The position numbers and the translations under genes are program-made. Of a stretch of DNA of 64,000 nt, positions 52,637 through 62,503 are shown one piece after another; position 1 is the stretch's first letter; the number at the start of each line of letters is the position of its first letter. This stretch comes from Kangiella sp. (GTDB taxonomy: Bacteria > Pseudomonadota > Gammaproteobacteria > Enterobacterales > Kangiellaceae). The notes under the pieces were generated by a model. It was not told the origin of the DNA. It saw nothing but the letters and a program-made list of their open reading frames with translations, and searched no databases. The stretch lies in NCBI GenBank assembly GCA_028284185.1, contig JANQSG010000018.1, positions 303,642 to 367,641 on the forward strand, in the 5' to 3' direction.

Positions 52637-54079
52637 CTAATACTTTACACAAACATTTTTTGGTTCTGTAAAAAAGCGCATGGCTTCCAGACCACCTTCG
52701 CGACCAACCCCCGAAGATTTAACGCCACCAAAAGGGGTACGTAAGTCACGTAATAACCAGCAGTTAATCCAAACGATACCCGCTTCAATCTGCTTGGCAA
52801 CTCTATGAGCACGCTTTAAGTCATTAGTCCAAACACTGGAAGCTAAACCATATTGAGTACCATTGGCGAGTTTAATGGCTTCTTGTTCGGTATCGAACGG
52901 CATAATGGTACACACTGGGCCAAAAATTTCTTCCTGATTGGTATGGCATTGATTAGATAAACCTTCAATGACAGTGGGCTCGATAAAGAAACCATCTTTG
53001 CAGCGGCCGTCAAGGGTACGACGCTTGCCACCCGTTAAAATGGTGCCACCTTCTTGTTGCGCCAACTCAATATAAGACAGGATTTTGTTCATATGATCTT
53101 CAGATACGGTGGCGCCATGCTGAGTACTTGCTGCAAGCGGATCGCCAATGTTAATCTGCTGAACTTTTTCAATAAATGTGGCTTTAAATTTATCGTAAAT
53201 AGGGCGCTCAATATAAATTCGAGAACCGCAAAGGCAAATTTGTCCTTGATTGGAAAAAGCTGCTCGCACTACCTCGCTAACGGTTTCATCAAAATCGCAA
53301 TCGGCAAAAACTACAGTAGGATTTTTACCACCCAGTTCCAAAGAAAGTTTTTTAAACATACCCGCAGTGGCTTTGGTGATATGGGCACCTGTGGCCGAGC
53401 CACCAGTAAAACTAACCGCTTTGATTTTTGGATGGGTGGTGATGGGGCCACCTATGGAACCGCCAGTACCATGTAAAATATTTAATACCCCAGCAGGAAG
53501 TCCAGCCTCGATACACAGCTTGGAAAATAGGTAAGCGGTCATGGGTGTAACTTCCGATGGCTTGGCTATAACCACATTGCCGCAGGCCAGTGCCGGTGCA
53601 ATTTTCCAGGTAAACAAATACAGTGGAAAATTCCAGGGTGAAATACAGCCAACAATTCCAATGGGATCACGTAAGGTATAATTAATGGCCAGGTTGCCCA
53701 TAGCGTGACTTTCACTGGAAAATTGGGTGCCAGCATGGGCAAAAAATCGGATATTGGCTGATGATCGATAAATATCCACGGCTTTGGCAAAAGTAATAGC
53801 CTTGCCATTATCAATGGCTTCAGCTTTGGCCAATTCATCCGCATTGATATCAATTAAATCTGCTAAGCGGCATAAAATTTCGGCGCGTTTTTCAAGTGAG
53901 GTATTAGCCCAGTTTTCTTTGGCAGCTTCAGCCGCTTGAATGGCTAACTCCAGATCTGACTCAGTGGACTCTGGTACCAGCGAATAGACTCGCCCTGTTG
54001 CCGGCTCAACATTATCCAGATAGTTGCCCATTTGCGGAGCAACTAGTTGACCATTAATATAATTTTCAATTTTAATCAT
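52637..54079 (-). CDS. 2-aminomuconate-semialdehyde dehydrogenase (ALDH superfamily)
   Basis: 480 residues of the 2-hydroxymuconic/aminomuconic semialdehyde dehydrogenase type. NAD-binding SPWNFPLYLFTWKIAPAL, general base Glu in LELGGKNP and catalytic Cys in NQGQICLC, then EEIFGPV near the C-terminus. It oxidises the ACMSD product further; genes for the earlier steps lie at 42-49 kb. It is followed upstream by an SDR gene with 10 bases between. Confidence 0.9.
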   Translation of the reverse strand: MIKIENYINGQLVAPQMGNYLDNVEPATGRVYSLVPESTESDLELAIQAAEAAKENWANTSLEKRAEILCRLADLIDINADELAKAEAIDNGKAITFAKAVDIYRSSANIRFFAHAGTQFSSESHAMGNLAINYTLRDPIGIVGCISPWNFPLYLFTWKIAPALACGNVVIAKPSEVTPMTAYLFSKLCIEAGLPAGVLNILHGTGGSIGGPITTHPKIKAVSFTGGSATGAHITKATAGMFKKLSLELGGKNPTVVFADCDFDETVSEVVRAAFSNQGQICLCGSRIYIERPIYDKFKATFIEKVQQINIGDPLAASTQHGATVSEDHMNKILSYIELAQQEGGTILTGGKRRTLDGRCKDGFFIEPTVIEGLSNQCHTNQEEIFGPVCTIMPFDTEQEAIKLANGTQYGLASSVWTNDLKRAHRVAKQIEAGIVWINCWLLRDLRTPFGGVKSSGVGREGGLEAMRFFTEPKNVCVKY

Positions 54080-54089
54080 GTTTCAAAGC

Positions 54090-54878
54090 TTACAAACAAG
54101 AAGTACGGCCGCCATCCACGGGTAAGTTAATACCAGTAATGTAACTCGCAGCAGGAGAGGCCAAAAAGCCTACGGCATTAGCAAATTCTTCAGGCTCACC
54201 AAAGCGCTGCATGGGAATAATGGATTTTTCCTCGGCTTCCATTTCTTCAATAGAAATGCCTTTTTTAGCAGCTTTATTTTGAATAATGGATTCCAGACGA
54301 ACTGTATTGGTCGCTCCAGGCAATACGTTATTGACCGTGATATTAAACTGTCCCAATTCATTGGCTAAGGTTTTTGCCCAGTTGGCTACTGCGCCACGTA
54401 CGGTATTAGAAACCCCGAGGCCATTCAAAGGTTGTTTAACTGAGGTCGAAATGACATTGATAATCCGACCATATTGTTCTTGCTGCATACCGGGCAACAA
54501 TAATTTCATCAATTCATGATTACAGACCAGATGCTGGTTAAAGGCGGCTAAAAAGTTTTCCGTTTCAGCGATATGCGCAGGGCCAGGTGCAGGACCACCA
54601 GTATTATTAATTAAGATTTGAATAGTCTTGCCATTCTCAAGATAGTCACCAACGGATGCCTTAACTTGCTCCGGATAAGCAAAATCTGCCAGTAAAATAT
54701 CGTGCTTCTGACCTTTTGAGTTGTCAAGTTCAGCTCGCACTTCATCCAGACTGGCGCGATTGCGGGCTAACAATACTACATCGGCACCCTGCGCGGCTAA
54801 TTGAATGGCAATGGCTTTGCCCATCCCTTGACTGGAACCGCATACTAAAGCTCTTCGACCTATCAATTCTAAATTCAT
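54090..54878 (-). CDS. Short-chain dehydrogenase/reductase
   Basis: 262 residues with a Rossmann motif GSSQGMGKAIA, NNTGG structural motif, an Asn/Ser-type catalytic region with ISTSVKQPLNGLGVSNTVRGAVANWAK (catalytic Lys absent in the usual Y-x3-K spacing; SNTVRGAV occupies that place), and GVDGGRTSCL at the end. The absence of the usual YxxxK is a reason for caution about activity. It is transcribed just before the ALDH gene, as in the second block of kynurenine genes. Substrate unknown. Confidence 0.85.
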   Translation of the reverse strand: MNLELIGRRALVCGSSQGMGKAIAIQLAAQGADVVLLARNRASLDEVRAELDNSKGQKHDILLADFAYPEQVKASVGDYLENGKTIQILINNTGGPAPGPAHIAETENFLAAFNQHLVCNHELMKLLLPGMQQEQYGRIINVISTSVKQPLNGLGVSNTVRGAVANWAKTLANELGQFNITVNNVLPGATNTVRLESIIQNKAAKKGISIEEMEAEEKSIIPMQRFGEPEEFANAVGFLASPAASYITGINLPVDGGRTSCL

Positions 54879-54969
54879 CTGTTCATGTATCTTTTAGTCA
54901 CTAAAGCCTGTATTTAAGCATATTTCAGCGCTAAATTGAAAGTAAGCTTTTTGACAGGCGAAAGGGCAG

Positions 54970-56739
54970 TTATGCTAAATAATTGACTTGGTTACGACCA
55001 TTCTTTTTGGATTGGTACAGTGCTTTATCAGCACGTTTGAATAAAGATTCAAATGTATCGTCGGATTGTGAGCTACTGATACCAAAGCTACAGGAAATAT
55101 TGCTTATGGTATCGAAAGTATAATTATAAATGAGTGCTCGTAATTTTTCGGCCAGGATTTTTGCTGGTCCTGAAGTTGTGGAAGGGCAAAGAATGGCAAA
55201 TTCCTCTCCGCCCCAACGAGCCAGAACATCAGTTTTACGAATATTTTCGCTGACCAATTTGGCTAATTTTTGTAAAACATAATCACCAGTTAAATGACCA
55301 TAGTTATCATTGACTCTTTTGAAATGATCTACATCAAGCAATATTAGCGATAATTGTTCATTGTATGCAGTATGATATTGATAAGCATTTTCTAAATACT
55401 CACGATTAAAGATGCCCGTGAGCTTATCTTTATGAATTTTAGTTTCCAATAAACTGGTTTTGTTTTCCAGTTGCTTTTTATTATTAAAGCTATAAAACAA
55501 TAACAATAAAGATGATAAAAGATAAAATAAATAAGGTAGAAAATCAGGAAACCATAATTTGTTATATTCAGGTTCTTTTGGTTTAGGTAAAGGCTCTATT
55601 GCAACATTGAGTTTATTAAAGATGCTGGTTGCCGAATAGGTATTGTAAATATCACCGCCATACTCGCCCGGACTGCTTTGATTGAATTGAACGTATTGGA
55701 TAATGGAATTTTTATCCAGTTGATTGTGCATATCAAGCTTAATAAACATCCAGACTAATAAATGTGTTGCCTTCATAGATGGATGATTTGAATTAATTTT
55801 TCGAGAATATACGTTGGTTGTTGTTTGAAACTTTTGTTTGATCGTATTGCTCAGAGCCGTTAGGTTAAGATGATTACTAACAAAGTGTGCTTTGTCAGTG
55901 TTGGTTCCATTTTTAAGATACCAAAGTGATATAAAGGCACGAAAAATATTATAGCTATCATTGGCTTTTTTACCGCTTTGAGCACTATAGCTTTGTGTCT
56001 CAGGATCCCAGGCAGAACTTATATAGCTGATAACTTTATTAATAAACTCTTCAGAAAACTGTTTATTGGTATGTTCATAGATAGTTCCTAAAGCTCGCAT
56101 AGCAAAGGAAGTACATTTTAAACAAGAATTTCGTCCATATTCAGGGTAGTGTAAATCCCAAAAACCACCGTCTTTATTTTGATGGCTGATAATAAAATTT
56201 TTAATAGCAGTTAAATCAATGCTTTCTGAATCCAGAGCCGATAAGCTTTTTAAGCTTAAAACTGCATCCATAGTTGGGCGAATCCCCAAAGTATCGCCAC
56301 TTTCTGTAGCAAAACCCGCAACTTTGTTGCCATTCTCATCGTGAGTTTCTTGATAGTGGCTTAATATAAAGTCCCGAGCGGTTGATTTGTTTATAGTATT
56401 CAAACCATTTAACTCTGCTAATGTGGATAGCGCATAGCGAGTGGCTCTTAGACTATTAGCATTAAGTTGAGAGGGTTCATTGATGAGATCGGGGTTGATA
56501 ACAAAGTAACCATTAGTATTTTGACGTCTGGCTAGCCAAGCAATGGTTTTATCAGGCTCATAATAGATATTATTGATTTTATGCTTGGTCAGTGCAGTTT
56601 GGTATTGGCTGCTGAGCTTTTGGTTCTTTGATTGAGTGTTTTCACTATAAATATGCAAGCCTATACCTGCCACTAAAGCTATAATGGCTAGTGTCATATA
56701 GTAAGTAAAAGCTTGATTTTTATAAGAATTTTCGATCAA
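54970..56739 (-). CDS. Membrane diguanylate cyclase with alpha/alpha-toroid-like sensor
   Basis: 589 residues: TM1 (about 12-31), a large periplasmic domain (about 60-390), TM2 (about 396-417) and a cytoplasmic GGDEF domain with GGEEF (510-514) and I-site RKTD (501-504). The periplasmic domain has repeated motifs QNTNGYF (73-79) and HQNKDGGFWD (186-195) and paired helices, as in terpenoid-cyclase/prenyltransferase toroids. A toroid fused to GGDEF is unusual. It is a single gene between the SDR gene and hemL. Confidence 0.85.
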   Translation of the reverse strand: MIENSYKNQAFTYYMTLAIIALVAGIGLHIYSENTQSKNQKLSSQYQTALTKHKINNIYYEPDKTIAWLARRQNTNGYFVINPDLINEPSQLNANSLRATRYALSTLAELNGLNTINKSTARDFILSHYQETHDENGNKVAGFATESGDTLGIRPTMDAVLSLKSLSALDSESIDLTAIKNFIISHQNKDGGFWDLHYPEYGRNSCLKCTSFAMRALGTIYEHTNKQFSEEFINKVISYISSAWDPETQSYSAQSGKKANDSYNIFRAFISLWYLKNGTNTDKAHFVSNHLNLTALSNTIKQKFQTTTNVYSRKINSNHPSMKATHLLVWMFIKLDMHNQLDKNSIIQYVQFNQSSPGEYGGDIYNTYSATSIFNKLNVAIEPLPKPKEPEYNKLWFPDFLPYLFYLLSSLLLLFYSFNNKKQLENKTSLLETKIHKDKLTGIFNREYLENAYQYHTAYNEQLSLILLDVDHFKRVNDNYGHLTGDYVLQKLAKLVSENIRKTDVLARWGGEEFAILCPSTTSGPAKILAEKLRALIYNYTFDTISNISCSFGISSSQSDDTFESLFKRADKALYQSKKNGRNQVNYLA

Positions 56740-56840
56740 ATCAGAAAGTCAAAGTCAAATTTGACTTGGATTGTATGAAATTTAGCCTCTTGTTTCTATC
56801 GCAAAGTGTAAATTCTTATATTTTATTTGTTCAAAGGAAG

Positions 56841-58112
56841 CTATATACAACTTTTAAATGCAGTTAGAGTCATTTCCAGTTCTTTGTCACCATGCATTGA
56901 AGAAACAAATCCAGCTTCAAAGGCGGAAGGTGCCAAATAAATTTGTTGATTAAGCATGGCGTGGTAGAACTGTTTGAATTGGCCAATATCGCCATTGGCT
57001 ACTTGTTGGTAGCTGGTGATGGTTTGTTCTTCGGTAAAGAAAAAACCAAACATGGAGCCCACATGATTAGTGCTAAAGGCTACTCCTTTACTATTTGCAA
57101 TGGCTTGCATTTCGGTTACTAACTGATCGGTATAATCAAACAAGGGTTGGTAGAAACCAGTTTGTGAAAGTTCATTCAGTGCCGCCAGTCCTGCGGCCAT
57201 TGCAATAGGATTACCCGATAGAGTGCCAGCCTGGTACACAGGGCCAAGCGGTGCCAGGTGCGACATGATTGCTTTTTTACCGCCAAAGGCACCGACTGGC
57301 ATACCACCGCCAATCACTTTACCCAGACAAGTCATATCCGGTTTAATTTGGTAATAACCTTGAGCGCCATCAACACCCATGCGAAAACCGGTCATCACTT
57401 CATCAAAAATCAGGACGGCACCGTATTGATCACACAAATCACGTAAACCTTTTAAGAAACCTGCTATTGGTGGAATACAATTCATATTGCCAGCAATGGG
57501 CTCAACGATGATGGAGGAGATGTCTTCCGGGTATTGTGCAAACAGGGCTTTGACGGAGTCGAGGTTATTAAATTCAGCAGTTAGGGTGTGTTTGGCGAAA
57601 TCAGCAGGCACGCCTGGTGAGGTTGGTTCGCCCAGGGTTAAAGCACCGGAACCGGCTTTAACCAGCAGGCAATCGGCGTGACCATGATAGCAGCCTTCGA
57701 ATTTGATGAACTTATCGCGACCTGTATAACCACGCGCCAAACGTAGGGCGCTCATAGTAGCTTCGGTACCGGAGTTGACCATACGCACCATTTCCATTGA
57801 TGGGATCAGCGAGCAGATCTTTTCCGCCATTTCCGCTTCGATTTCGGTGGGTGCGCCATAACTTAAGCCTTTTTCGGCGGCTTTGATTACGGCTTCACGA
57901 ATGGTCGGATGATTATGTCCTAAAATCATGGGCCCCCAGGAACCAACATAATCTAGATAGCATGTGTCATCGGCAGAAGTAAAATAAGCACCATCGGCGG
58001 TTTTAATAAAAATTGGATTGCCACCGACACCATTAAAAGCGCGTACTGGAGAATTTACGCCACCAGGAATGTGTTGCTTGGCGCGAGCAAAAAGTTGTTC
58101 GGAAACAGTCAT
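56841..58112 (-). CDS. hemL: Glutamate-1-semialdehyde 2,1-aminomutase
   Basis: PLP enzyme making 5-aminolevulinate for heme. 423 residues with [32 protein letters not shown], and the PLP lysine in [17 protein letters not shown]. The C5 pathway is typical of gammaproteobacteria. It is separated from pyrB by 11 bases and may be cotranscribed with it. Confidence 0.97.
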   Translation of the reverse strand: MTVSEQLFARAKQHIPGGVNSPVRAFNGVGGNPIFIKTADGAYFTSADDTCYLDYVGSWGPMILGHNHPTIREAVIKAAEKGLSYGAPTEIEAEMAEKICSLIPSMEMVRMVNSGTEATMSALRLARGYTGRDKFIKFEGCYHGHADCLLVKAGSGALTLGEPTSPGVPADFAKHTLTAEFNNLDSVKALFAQYPEDISSIIVEPIAGNMNCIPPIAGFLKGLRDLCDQYGAVLIFDEVMTGFRMGVDGAQGYYQIKPDMTCLGKVIGGGMPVGAFGGKKAIMSHLAPLGPVYQAGTLSGNPIAMAAGLAALNELSQTGFYQPLFDYTDQLVTEMQAIANSKGVAFSTNHVGSMFGFFFTEEQTITSYQQVANGDIGQFKQFYHAMLNQQIYLAPSAFEAGFVSSMHGDKELEMTLTAFKSCI

Positions 58113-58123
58113 AAGGTTGTCTT

Positions 58124-59134
58124 TTAAGATTTATTGGAATACCAGGTTACCGGTGCTTCGTATTGGGCCAGTTTATTCTCAACGCCCAGCACTAGGGCAA
58201 ATAATGCCATTCTAATCTTTACCCCATTATCGCTTTGGCGGAAAATGGCCAGATTAGGATTGCGGTTCAAGTCATCACTCAGCTCATTGGCTTCGGGGCG
58301 CGAATCCCTTGGTAGTGGATGCATAATAATAGTGTCAGGATTGCAGTATTGGTCATAAATTGGCTGCGTTAAACGATATTTACCGCGATACAAATTGGCT
58401 TCTTCCTGAGTATCAAAACGCTCCTCTTGTACCCTCGTCATATAAACTACGTCCTGGTTTTGCAGGCCGCTTGAAAAATCCTGAGTGATGGAAATACGAT
58501 GACCAGCATTTTCACAGATCGCCATGATTTTTTCCGGCATGGTCAAGGCATTGGGAGCCACAAAGGTAAATTCCATCTTAGGAAACAGGCTCAGGAGGCG
58601 GCTTAAAGAATGCACCGTACGACCATTTTTTAGATCACCCACCAGGGCAACTCTTAGTTTACTAGCGGGCTTGCCGAGTCGTTTCAGTTCGCTAAAAATA
58701 GTATAGCTGTCTAATAAGGCTTGAGTCGGATGCTCATTGGCGCCATCGCCACCATTTAATACTGGCACGCGGCTGCCTGCGGCAAACTCTGCAACGGAAA
58801 ATGCCTCAGAATGGCGCATCACTACCGCATCGGCATAGCCTGAAACTACCTGTGCGGTATCGAATAGTGATTCACCTTTGGATAAGGATGAAATGTCTAT
58901 GCCGACTGTTTCCATCACTTTGCCGCCTAGCAAATTAAAGGCACTGGCAAAACTGATTCGGGTTCGAGTGCTGGGTTCAAAAAATAAACTGGCCAGAGTG
59001 GCGCCTTCGAGCAGGGTGCTGCGCTTTTGACGACTGGTATAAGGAGCCATTTGTTCGGCCACGCGCAGTATATTCTCAACTGCTTCGCGATCAAACTGGT
59101 CAATGGATAAAATATGCTGCCCTTGAAATTCCAT
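58124..59134 (-). CDS. pyrB: Aspartate carbamoyltransferase catalytic subunit
   Basis: Committed step of pyrimidine synthesis. 336 residues with the carbamoyl-phosphate motif [12 protein letters not shown], the loop [12 protein letters not shown], and [16 protein letters not shown]. No pyrI follows, and the sequence is longer than E. coli PyrB (311). The upstream gap (59135-59306) contains GTTATT/AATAAC near 59160-59176, which I could not assign to attenuation. Confidence 0.96.
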   Translation of the reverse strand: MEFQGQHILSIDQFDREAVENILRVAEQMAPYTSRQKRSTLLEGATLASLFFEPSTRTRISFASAFNLLGGKVMETVGIDISSLSKGESLFDTAQVVSGYADAVVMRHSEAFSVAEFAAGSRVPVLNGGDGANEHPTQALLDSYTIFSELKRLGKPASKLRVALVGDLKNGRTVHSLSRLLSLFPKMEFTFVAPNALTMPEKIMAICENAGHRISITQDFSSGLQNQDVVYMTRVQEERFDTQEEANLYRGKYRLTQPIYDQYCNPDTIIMHPLPRDSRPEANELSDDLNRNPNLAIFRQSDNGVKIRMALFALVLGVENKLAQYEAPVTWYSNKS

Positions 59135-59306
59135 AAAGTACCCAAACTATTGCTAGTGTTATTAGTAAATAACAAGAATTGGCGCAATTCTAGCACGAAC
59201 TTCAGCGTTTGTATTAGCTTATACTTCTTTGATGCTGGCAATCTGGTGCCAAATGGCTAGAATAGCGCTGAACAAGGTTTGCAAGATATGAAACTAGAGG
59301 TTGCTT

Positions 59307-59495
59307 GTGGAATTTAAAAAATACCGTTGCCTGGTATGTGATTTTATTTATGACGAAGAAGAAGGTTGGGAAGAGGATGGTATTGCCCCAGGTACTAAGT
59401 GGGAAGATATTCCTGACGATTGGTACTGTCCTGATTGCGGGGTTGGCAAAGAAGACTTTGAACTTATGACCGACGAATTTAAAAAGTCACTTTAA
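59307..59495 (+). CDS. Rubredoxin
   Basis: Small iron protein with two C-x2-C knuckles, CLVC and CPDCG, and the family sequence [31 protein letters not shown]. About 62 residues from GTG 59307, chosen because AGAGG ends six bases upstream; an in-frame TTG at 59301 lies too near. The partner (a rubredoxin reductase or an alkane hydroxylase) is not in the window. Confidence 0.95.
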   Translation: MEFKKYRCLVCDFIYDEEEGWEEDGIAPGTKWEDIPDDWYCPDCGVGKEDFELMTDEFKKSL

Positions 59496-59556
59496 TAACA
59501 GAATGATAAAAATACTGATTGACAAGAAGTTCACTTAACCTGGACTTTTTGTTATT
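59481..59556 (+). terminator. Terminator-like element (copy 2 of a repeated element)
   Basis: AAAAAGTC in the last codons of the rubredoxin gene (59481-59488) pairs with GACTTTTT (59543-59550). The loop contains AAGAAGTTCACTTAACCTGGA (given here split: GTTCACTTAACCTGGA), a variant of the loop at 42020-42037. TGACAA (59520-59525) can pair with TTGTTA, with one changed base pair relative to copy 1, which is compensatory. It ends the rubredoxin transcript. Confidence 0.6.
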
Positions 59557-59603
59557 ACCGTGTCACTGAAGATCTATTTCGAATTGCTAGCATGTTTATA
59601 GTT

Positions 59604-59631
59604 AAAAAAGCCCTTAAATAAAGGGCTTTAA
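59604..59631. terminator. Bidirectional intrinsic terminator
   Basis: AAAGCCCTT (59607-59615) pairs with AAGGGCTTT (59621-59629) around AAATA, flanked by A and T runs. It separates the rubredoxin gene (+) from yghU (-) and lies downstream of the rubredoxin terminator-like element. Confidence 0.85.
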
Positions 59632-59685
59632 TACTTTTTAACATTTTAAATCAATGGCCTTACATCCTTTGCCAATAAACATTTT

Positions 59686-60561
59686 TTATAACTTATCCTG
59701 GGTTTTTAGCTGAAAGTCTGAAGCATCATGTCGTTCATGTAGCTGCTCGTTTAATTCGCCCCAGGTACGATTTACCATTCGGCCACGTATTACTGCTGGT
59801 CGTTTTGCTATTTGTTTAGCCCAGCGCAGTAAATGAGTATATTGTTCAGCTTGTAAAAATTCAGCGGCATTATACACCTGATTCAATACTAAATTGCCGT
59901 ACCAGGGCCAAATAGCCATATCAGCAATAGTGTATTCATCACCACAGATGTATTGATTATTAGCCAGTTGTTTGTCCAAAACATCCAGTTGACGCTTGGT
60001 TTCCATAGTAAAGCGGTCAATACAGTATTCAATTTTCAGTGGCGCATATTGATAGAAATGACCGAATCCACCACCAACATATGGGGCGCTACCAACTTGC
60101 CAAAACAGCCAGGATAGAGTTTCTGCCTTTTGGTTTAAATCTGTAGGTAAAAAAGCATTAAATTTTTCGGCTAAATAAGCCAAAATAGCACCTGATTCGA
60201 AAATTCTTACAGCTTGAGTACCACTTTGATCAAGCAAAACCGGAATTTTTGAATTAGGATTAAGCTGAGCAAAACCACTACTGAATTGCTCACCTTCACT
60301 GATACGAATTAAATGAGCATCATACTCAGCTTCTTTAATACCTAAAGCGAGTAATTCCTCCAACATAATCGTTACTTTAACTCCATTGGGTGTTGCCAAT
60401 GAATAAAGTTGTAATGGATGTTTACCAACGGCCAGTGATTTTTGATGAGTCGCGCCAGAAACGGGACGGTTAATACTTGCCCATTTACCTCCACTTTCAC
60501 TGCTCCATTGCCAGATTTTAGGGACTTGATAATTTTTAGGGAAGTTTTCAGAATCAGCCAT
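59686..60561 (-). CDS. yghU: YghU-type glutathione S-transferase
   Basis: GST-fold disulfide-bond reductase family. 291 residues from ATG 60561, chosen because GGAG lies five bases upstream; the frame is open a few codons further. It closely follows E. coli YghU: SINRPVSGATHQKSL, LPVGKHPLQLYSL-type start, IMLEELLALG, GGGFGHFYQYAPLKIEY, RFTMETKR and LNEQLHERHDASDF. Converges on the rubredoxin gene across terminators. Confidence 0.95.
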   Translation of the reverse strand: MADSENFPKNYQVPKIWQWSSESGGKWASINRPVSGATHQKSLAVGKHPLQLYSLATPNGVKVTIMLEELLALGIKEAEYDAHLIRISEGEQFSSGFAQLNPNSKIPVLLDQSGTQAVRIFESGAILAYLAEKFNAFLPTDLNQKAETLSWLFWQVGSAPYVGGGFGHFYQYAPLKIEYCIDRFTMETKRQLDVLDKQLANNQYICGDEYTIADMAIWPWYGNLVLNQVYNAAEFLQAEQYTHLLRWAKQIAKRPAVIRGRMVNRTWGELNEQLHERHDASDFQLKTQDKL

Positions 60562-60630
60562 TGCATCTCCAATTTTAGATATTTTCACATTTTATTAATG
60601 AACGGATGGATTAATATTTGAATTATTACA

Positions 60631-60656
60631 AAAAAAGCACGATTAGGCGCTTTTTT
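60631..60656. terminator. Intrinsic terminator between yghU and erpA
   Basis: AAAAAAGC (60631-60638) pairs with GCTTTTTT (60649-60656). On the minus strand it follows the erpA stop (60673) and should end that transcript. Confidence 0.75.
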
Positions 60657-60672
60657 ATAGATTGGGACTTAG

Positions 60673-60999
60673 TTAGATAGTAAATGAGCTGCCACAACCA
60701 CAGGTTGATTTGGCCATTGGGTTATTGATTAAAAAGCGAGAACCTTGCAATCCTTCGGTATAGTCGATTTCAGAACCCATTAGGTATTGGTAACTTAAGT
60801 GATCCACTAAAACTTTAATACCATCTTGCTCAATGAGCATGTCATTCTCTTTCTGGCTTTCGTCAAAGCTAAAACCGTACTGAAAACCCGAGCAACCACC
60901 GCCGGTCACAAAAACCCGCAATTTCAACTCAAGGTTTTCCTCTTCTTCGATCAGGTTGCGAACTTTGCCGCTTGCTGCTTCAGTTACCGTAATGGACAT
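60673..60999 (-). CDS. erpA: Iron-sulfur cluster insertion protein ErpA
   Basis: A-type carrier that delivers Fe-S clusters to apoproteins. 108 residues from ATG 60999 ([10 protein letters not shown]), the frame continuing upstream without family match. [22 protein letters not shown], and the C-terminal CGCGSSF hold the three cysteines. It ranks with ErpA rather than IscA because of the [19 protein letters not shown] block. Confidence 0.95.
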   Translation of the reverse strand: MSITVTEAASGKVRNLIEEEENLELKLRVFVTGGGCSGFQYGFSFDESQKENDMLIEQDGIKVLVDHLSYQYLMGSEIDYTEGLQGSRFLINNPMAKSTCGCGSSFTI

Positions 61000-61094
61000 A
61001 AATCTCGATTCAATTAAATTTAAGTATTTATTATAAAACAATATTGGGATCGACTGCTATGGATTCAAGCTTTTAATAAGGCTTTAAATTCAGT

Positions 61095-61547
61095 CTAATC
61101 AGCACTGATCCCAGCGGTTTTAGCAACATCATAGTCATTGTTGACTTCTTTTTCAGCTTCAGTCGAGTTTGACTGGTGCTCAAGTTTTGCGGTTTCACCT
61201 AAAGCTATCATTTTGCCATTAACTTCAGAGCCAGCATTCATTTCAATAACCCGGTAATGTAAATCACCTTCTACCCGTGCGCCTGGCTTGAGTTCCACTT
61301 TTTCTGAGGCATGCACGTCGCCTTTAACATGGCCAAAAACCACCACATAAGGCGCATAGATATTGCCCTTCACTATGCCATTAAGGCCAATAGATACTGA
61401 AGTTTCCTGGCTATGGTCGCTACGAATATCGCCAAGAATATCACCATCAACAAACAAATTGCCTTTGATATTGAAATTACCTTCAACCTGAGTGCCTTGA
61501 GCTATAATGGTGTCAATTTGATTGGTTTGTTTTTTACTTGCCCACAT
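61095..61547 (-). CDS. Bactofilin
   Basis: Cytoskeletal polymer-forming protein of 150 residues. The central beta-helix (about 15-115) shows repeated G-x-V/I-x-G-x-I steps such as GTQVEGNFNIKGNLFVDG and GARVEGDL. N- and C-terminal tails are short and polar. Cotranscribed with the DUF6776 gene, whose stop it overlaps by one base. Confidence 0.92.
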   Translation of the reverse strand: MWASKKQTNQIDTIIAQGTQVEGNFNIKGNLFVDGDILGDIRSDHSQETSVSIGLNGIVKGNIYAPYVVVFGHVKGDVHASEKVELKPGARVEGDLHYRVIEMNAGSEVNGKMIALGETAKLEHQSNSTEAEKEVNNDYDVAKTAGISAD

Positions 61548-62329
61548 TAGTTGTTATTACCTCCACTGGAATTTTGTGCTTGTTGTGTTGTTTTGTGGCT
61601 ATCCTCAGCAGTATTTCTTTTGGTATCTAAATTTCTGTCCCAACTAAAATCTTGCAAAATAGATTTCCCTTTTCGTCCAGAGCTGGTGACGATAACTCTA
61701 ATAAACTTGGGAACAAAGTCATTGGGAATACTGAAGCTGCCATTTCGAGCTTCCATAAATTTAAAGCGGAATTGGCGTTCTTTGGCTGTTACTGCCTCCA
61801 ATTCGTTAAAATTAATTTCTTTATCCTTACCTGCTTGGGTGCCCACTAAACTTAGCTCATATTTGCCGCTGATATTGGTGGTTTGCTGCTTGGCTTGAAT
61901 CAGTATCAAACGGTATTGATACTGATTTTCGTTGACGGGTTCCCAGTTAAAACTGGCGATTTGCAAACCGGATTCTACCGAGTCGGGATCAAAAATCCGC
62001 TGATAAGCTTGAACTTCTTTATTGCGATTATGCAACTTGAGCTCCAGATCAAAAGTATGAGCCCGCAGTTGCTGATTAATGGCTTTTTCCACCTCGTATT
62101 GCTGCTGCCAGCGAATGGCACTGGTATTGGCTTCTTTCAGGCTTTGTTGCAACTGATGATATTGTTGCTCGGCGGTTTCTGAAAAGTCATAGCGTTTTTG
62201 GTTCATCCAATAGCCAAGACTGATTGCCGCGACGAGAGCGGCAATTATCAACAAAATCATCGCCCAGTACCACTGACTAGAACGACGTTTTTTGATCACA
62301 TAATCGGGTTTATGGTCATCTTGGGTCAT
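61547..62329 (-). CDS. DUF6776 family membrane protein
   Basis: 260 residues: a basic cytoplasmic start, one membrane segment (about 22-42, WAMILLIIAALVAAISLGYW), a coiled-coil (about 52-115, rich in Q and E) and a soluble beta-rich domain, then a Asn/Ser/Gln-rich tail. Pairing with a bactofilin and erpA is conserved in other gammaproteobacteria, from memory. Suggested role is to anchor or interact with the bactofilin at the envelope; that is inference. Confidence 0.8.
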   Translation of the reverse strand: MTQDDHKPDYVIKKRRSSQWYWAMILLIIAALVAAISLGYWMNQKRYDFSETAEQQYHQLQQSLKEANTSAIRWQQQYEVEKAINQQLRAHTFDLELKLHNRNKEVQAYQRIFDPDSVESGLQIASFNWEPVNENQYQYRLILIQAKQQTTNISGKYELSLVGTQAGKDKEINFNELEAVTAKERQFRFKFMEARNGSFSIPNDFVPKFIRVIVTSSGRKGKSILQDFSWDRNLDTKRNTAEDSHKTTQQAQNSSGGNNN

Positions 62330-62503
62330 AAATTCTTGAAAGTATTTGTTCTTACAGCAACATTTACTTATTATGTAACTAATTGAATGTAATGGCTAAT
62401 TTTTTGACTGAAGCCACTATTTGTAAGTTTGAGGGTTAACTTGCCGCCCATTAGAGCAAAAAATCGAGACGAAGGGAATTGGCTTGGTAACAAGCTGTGA
62501 CAC

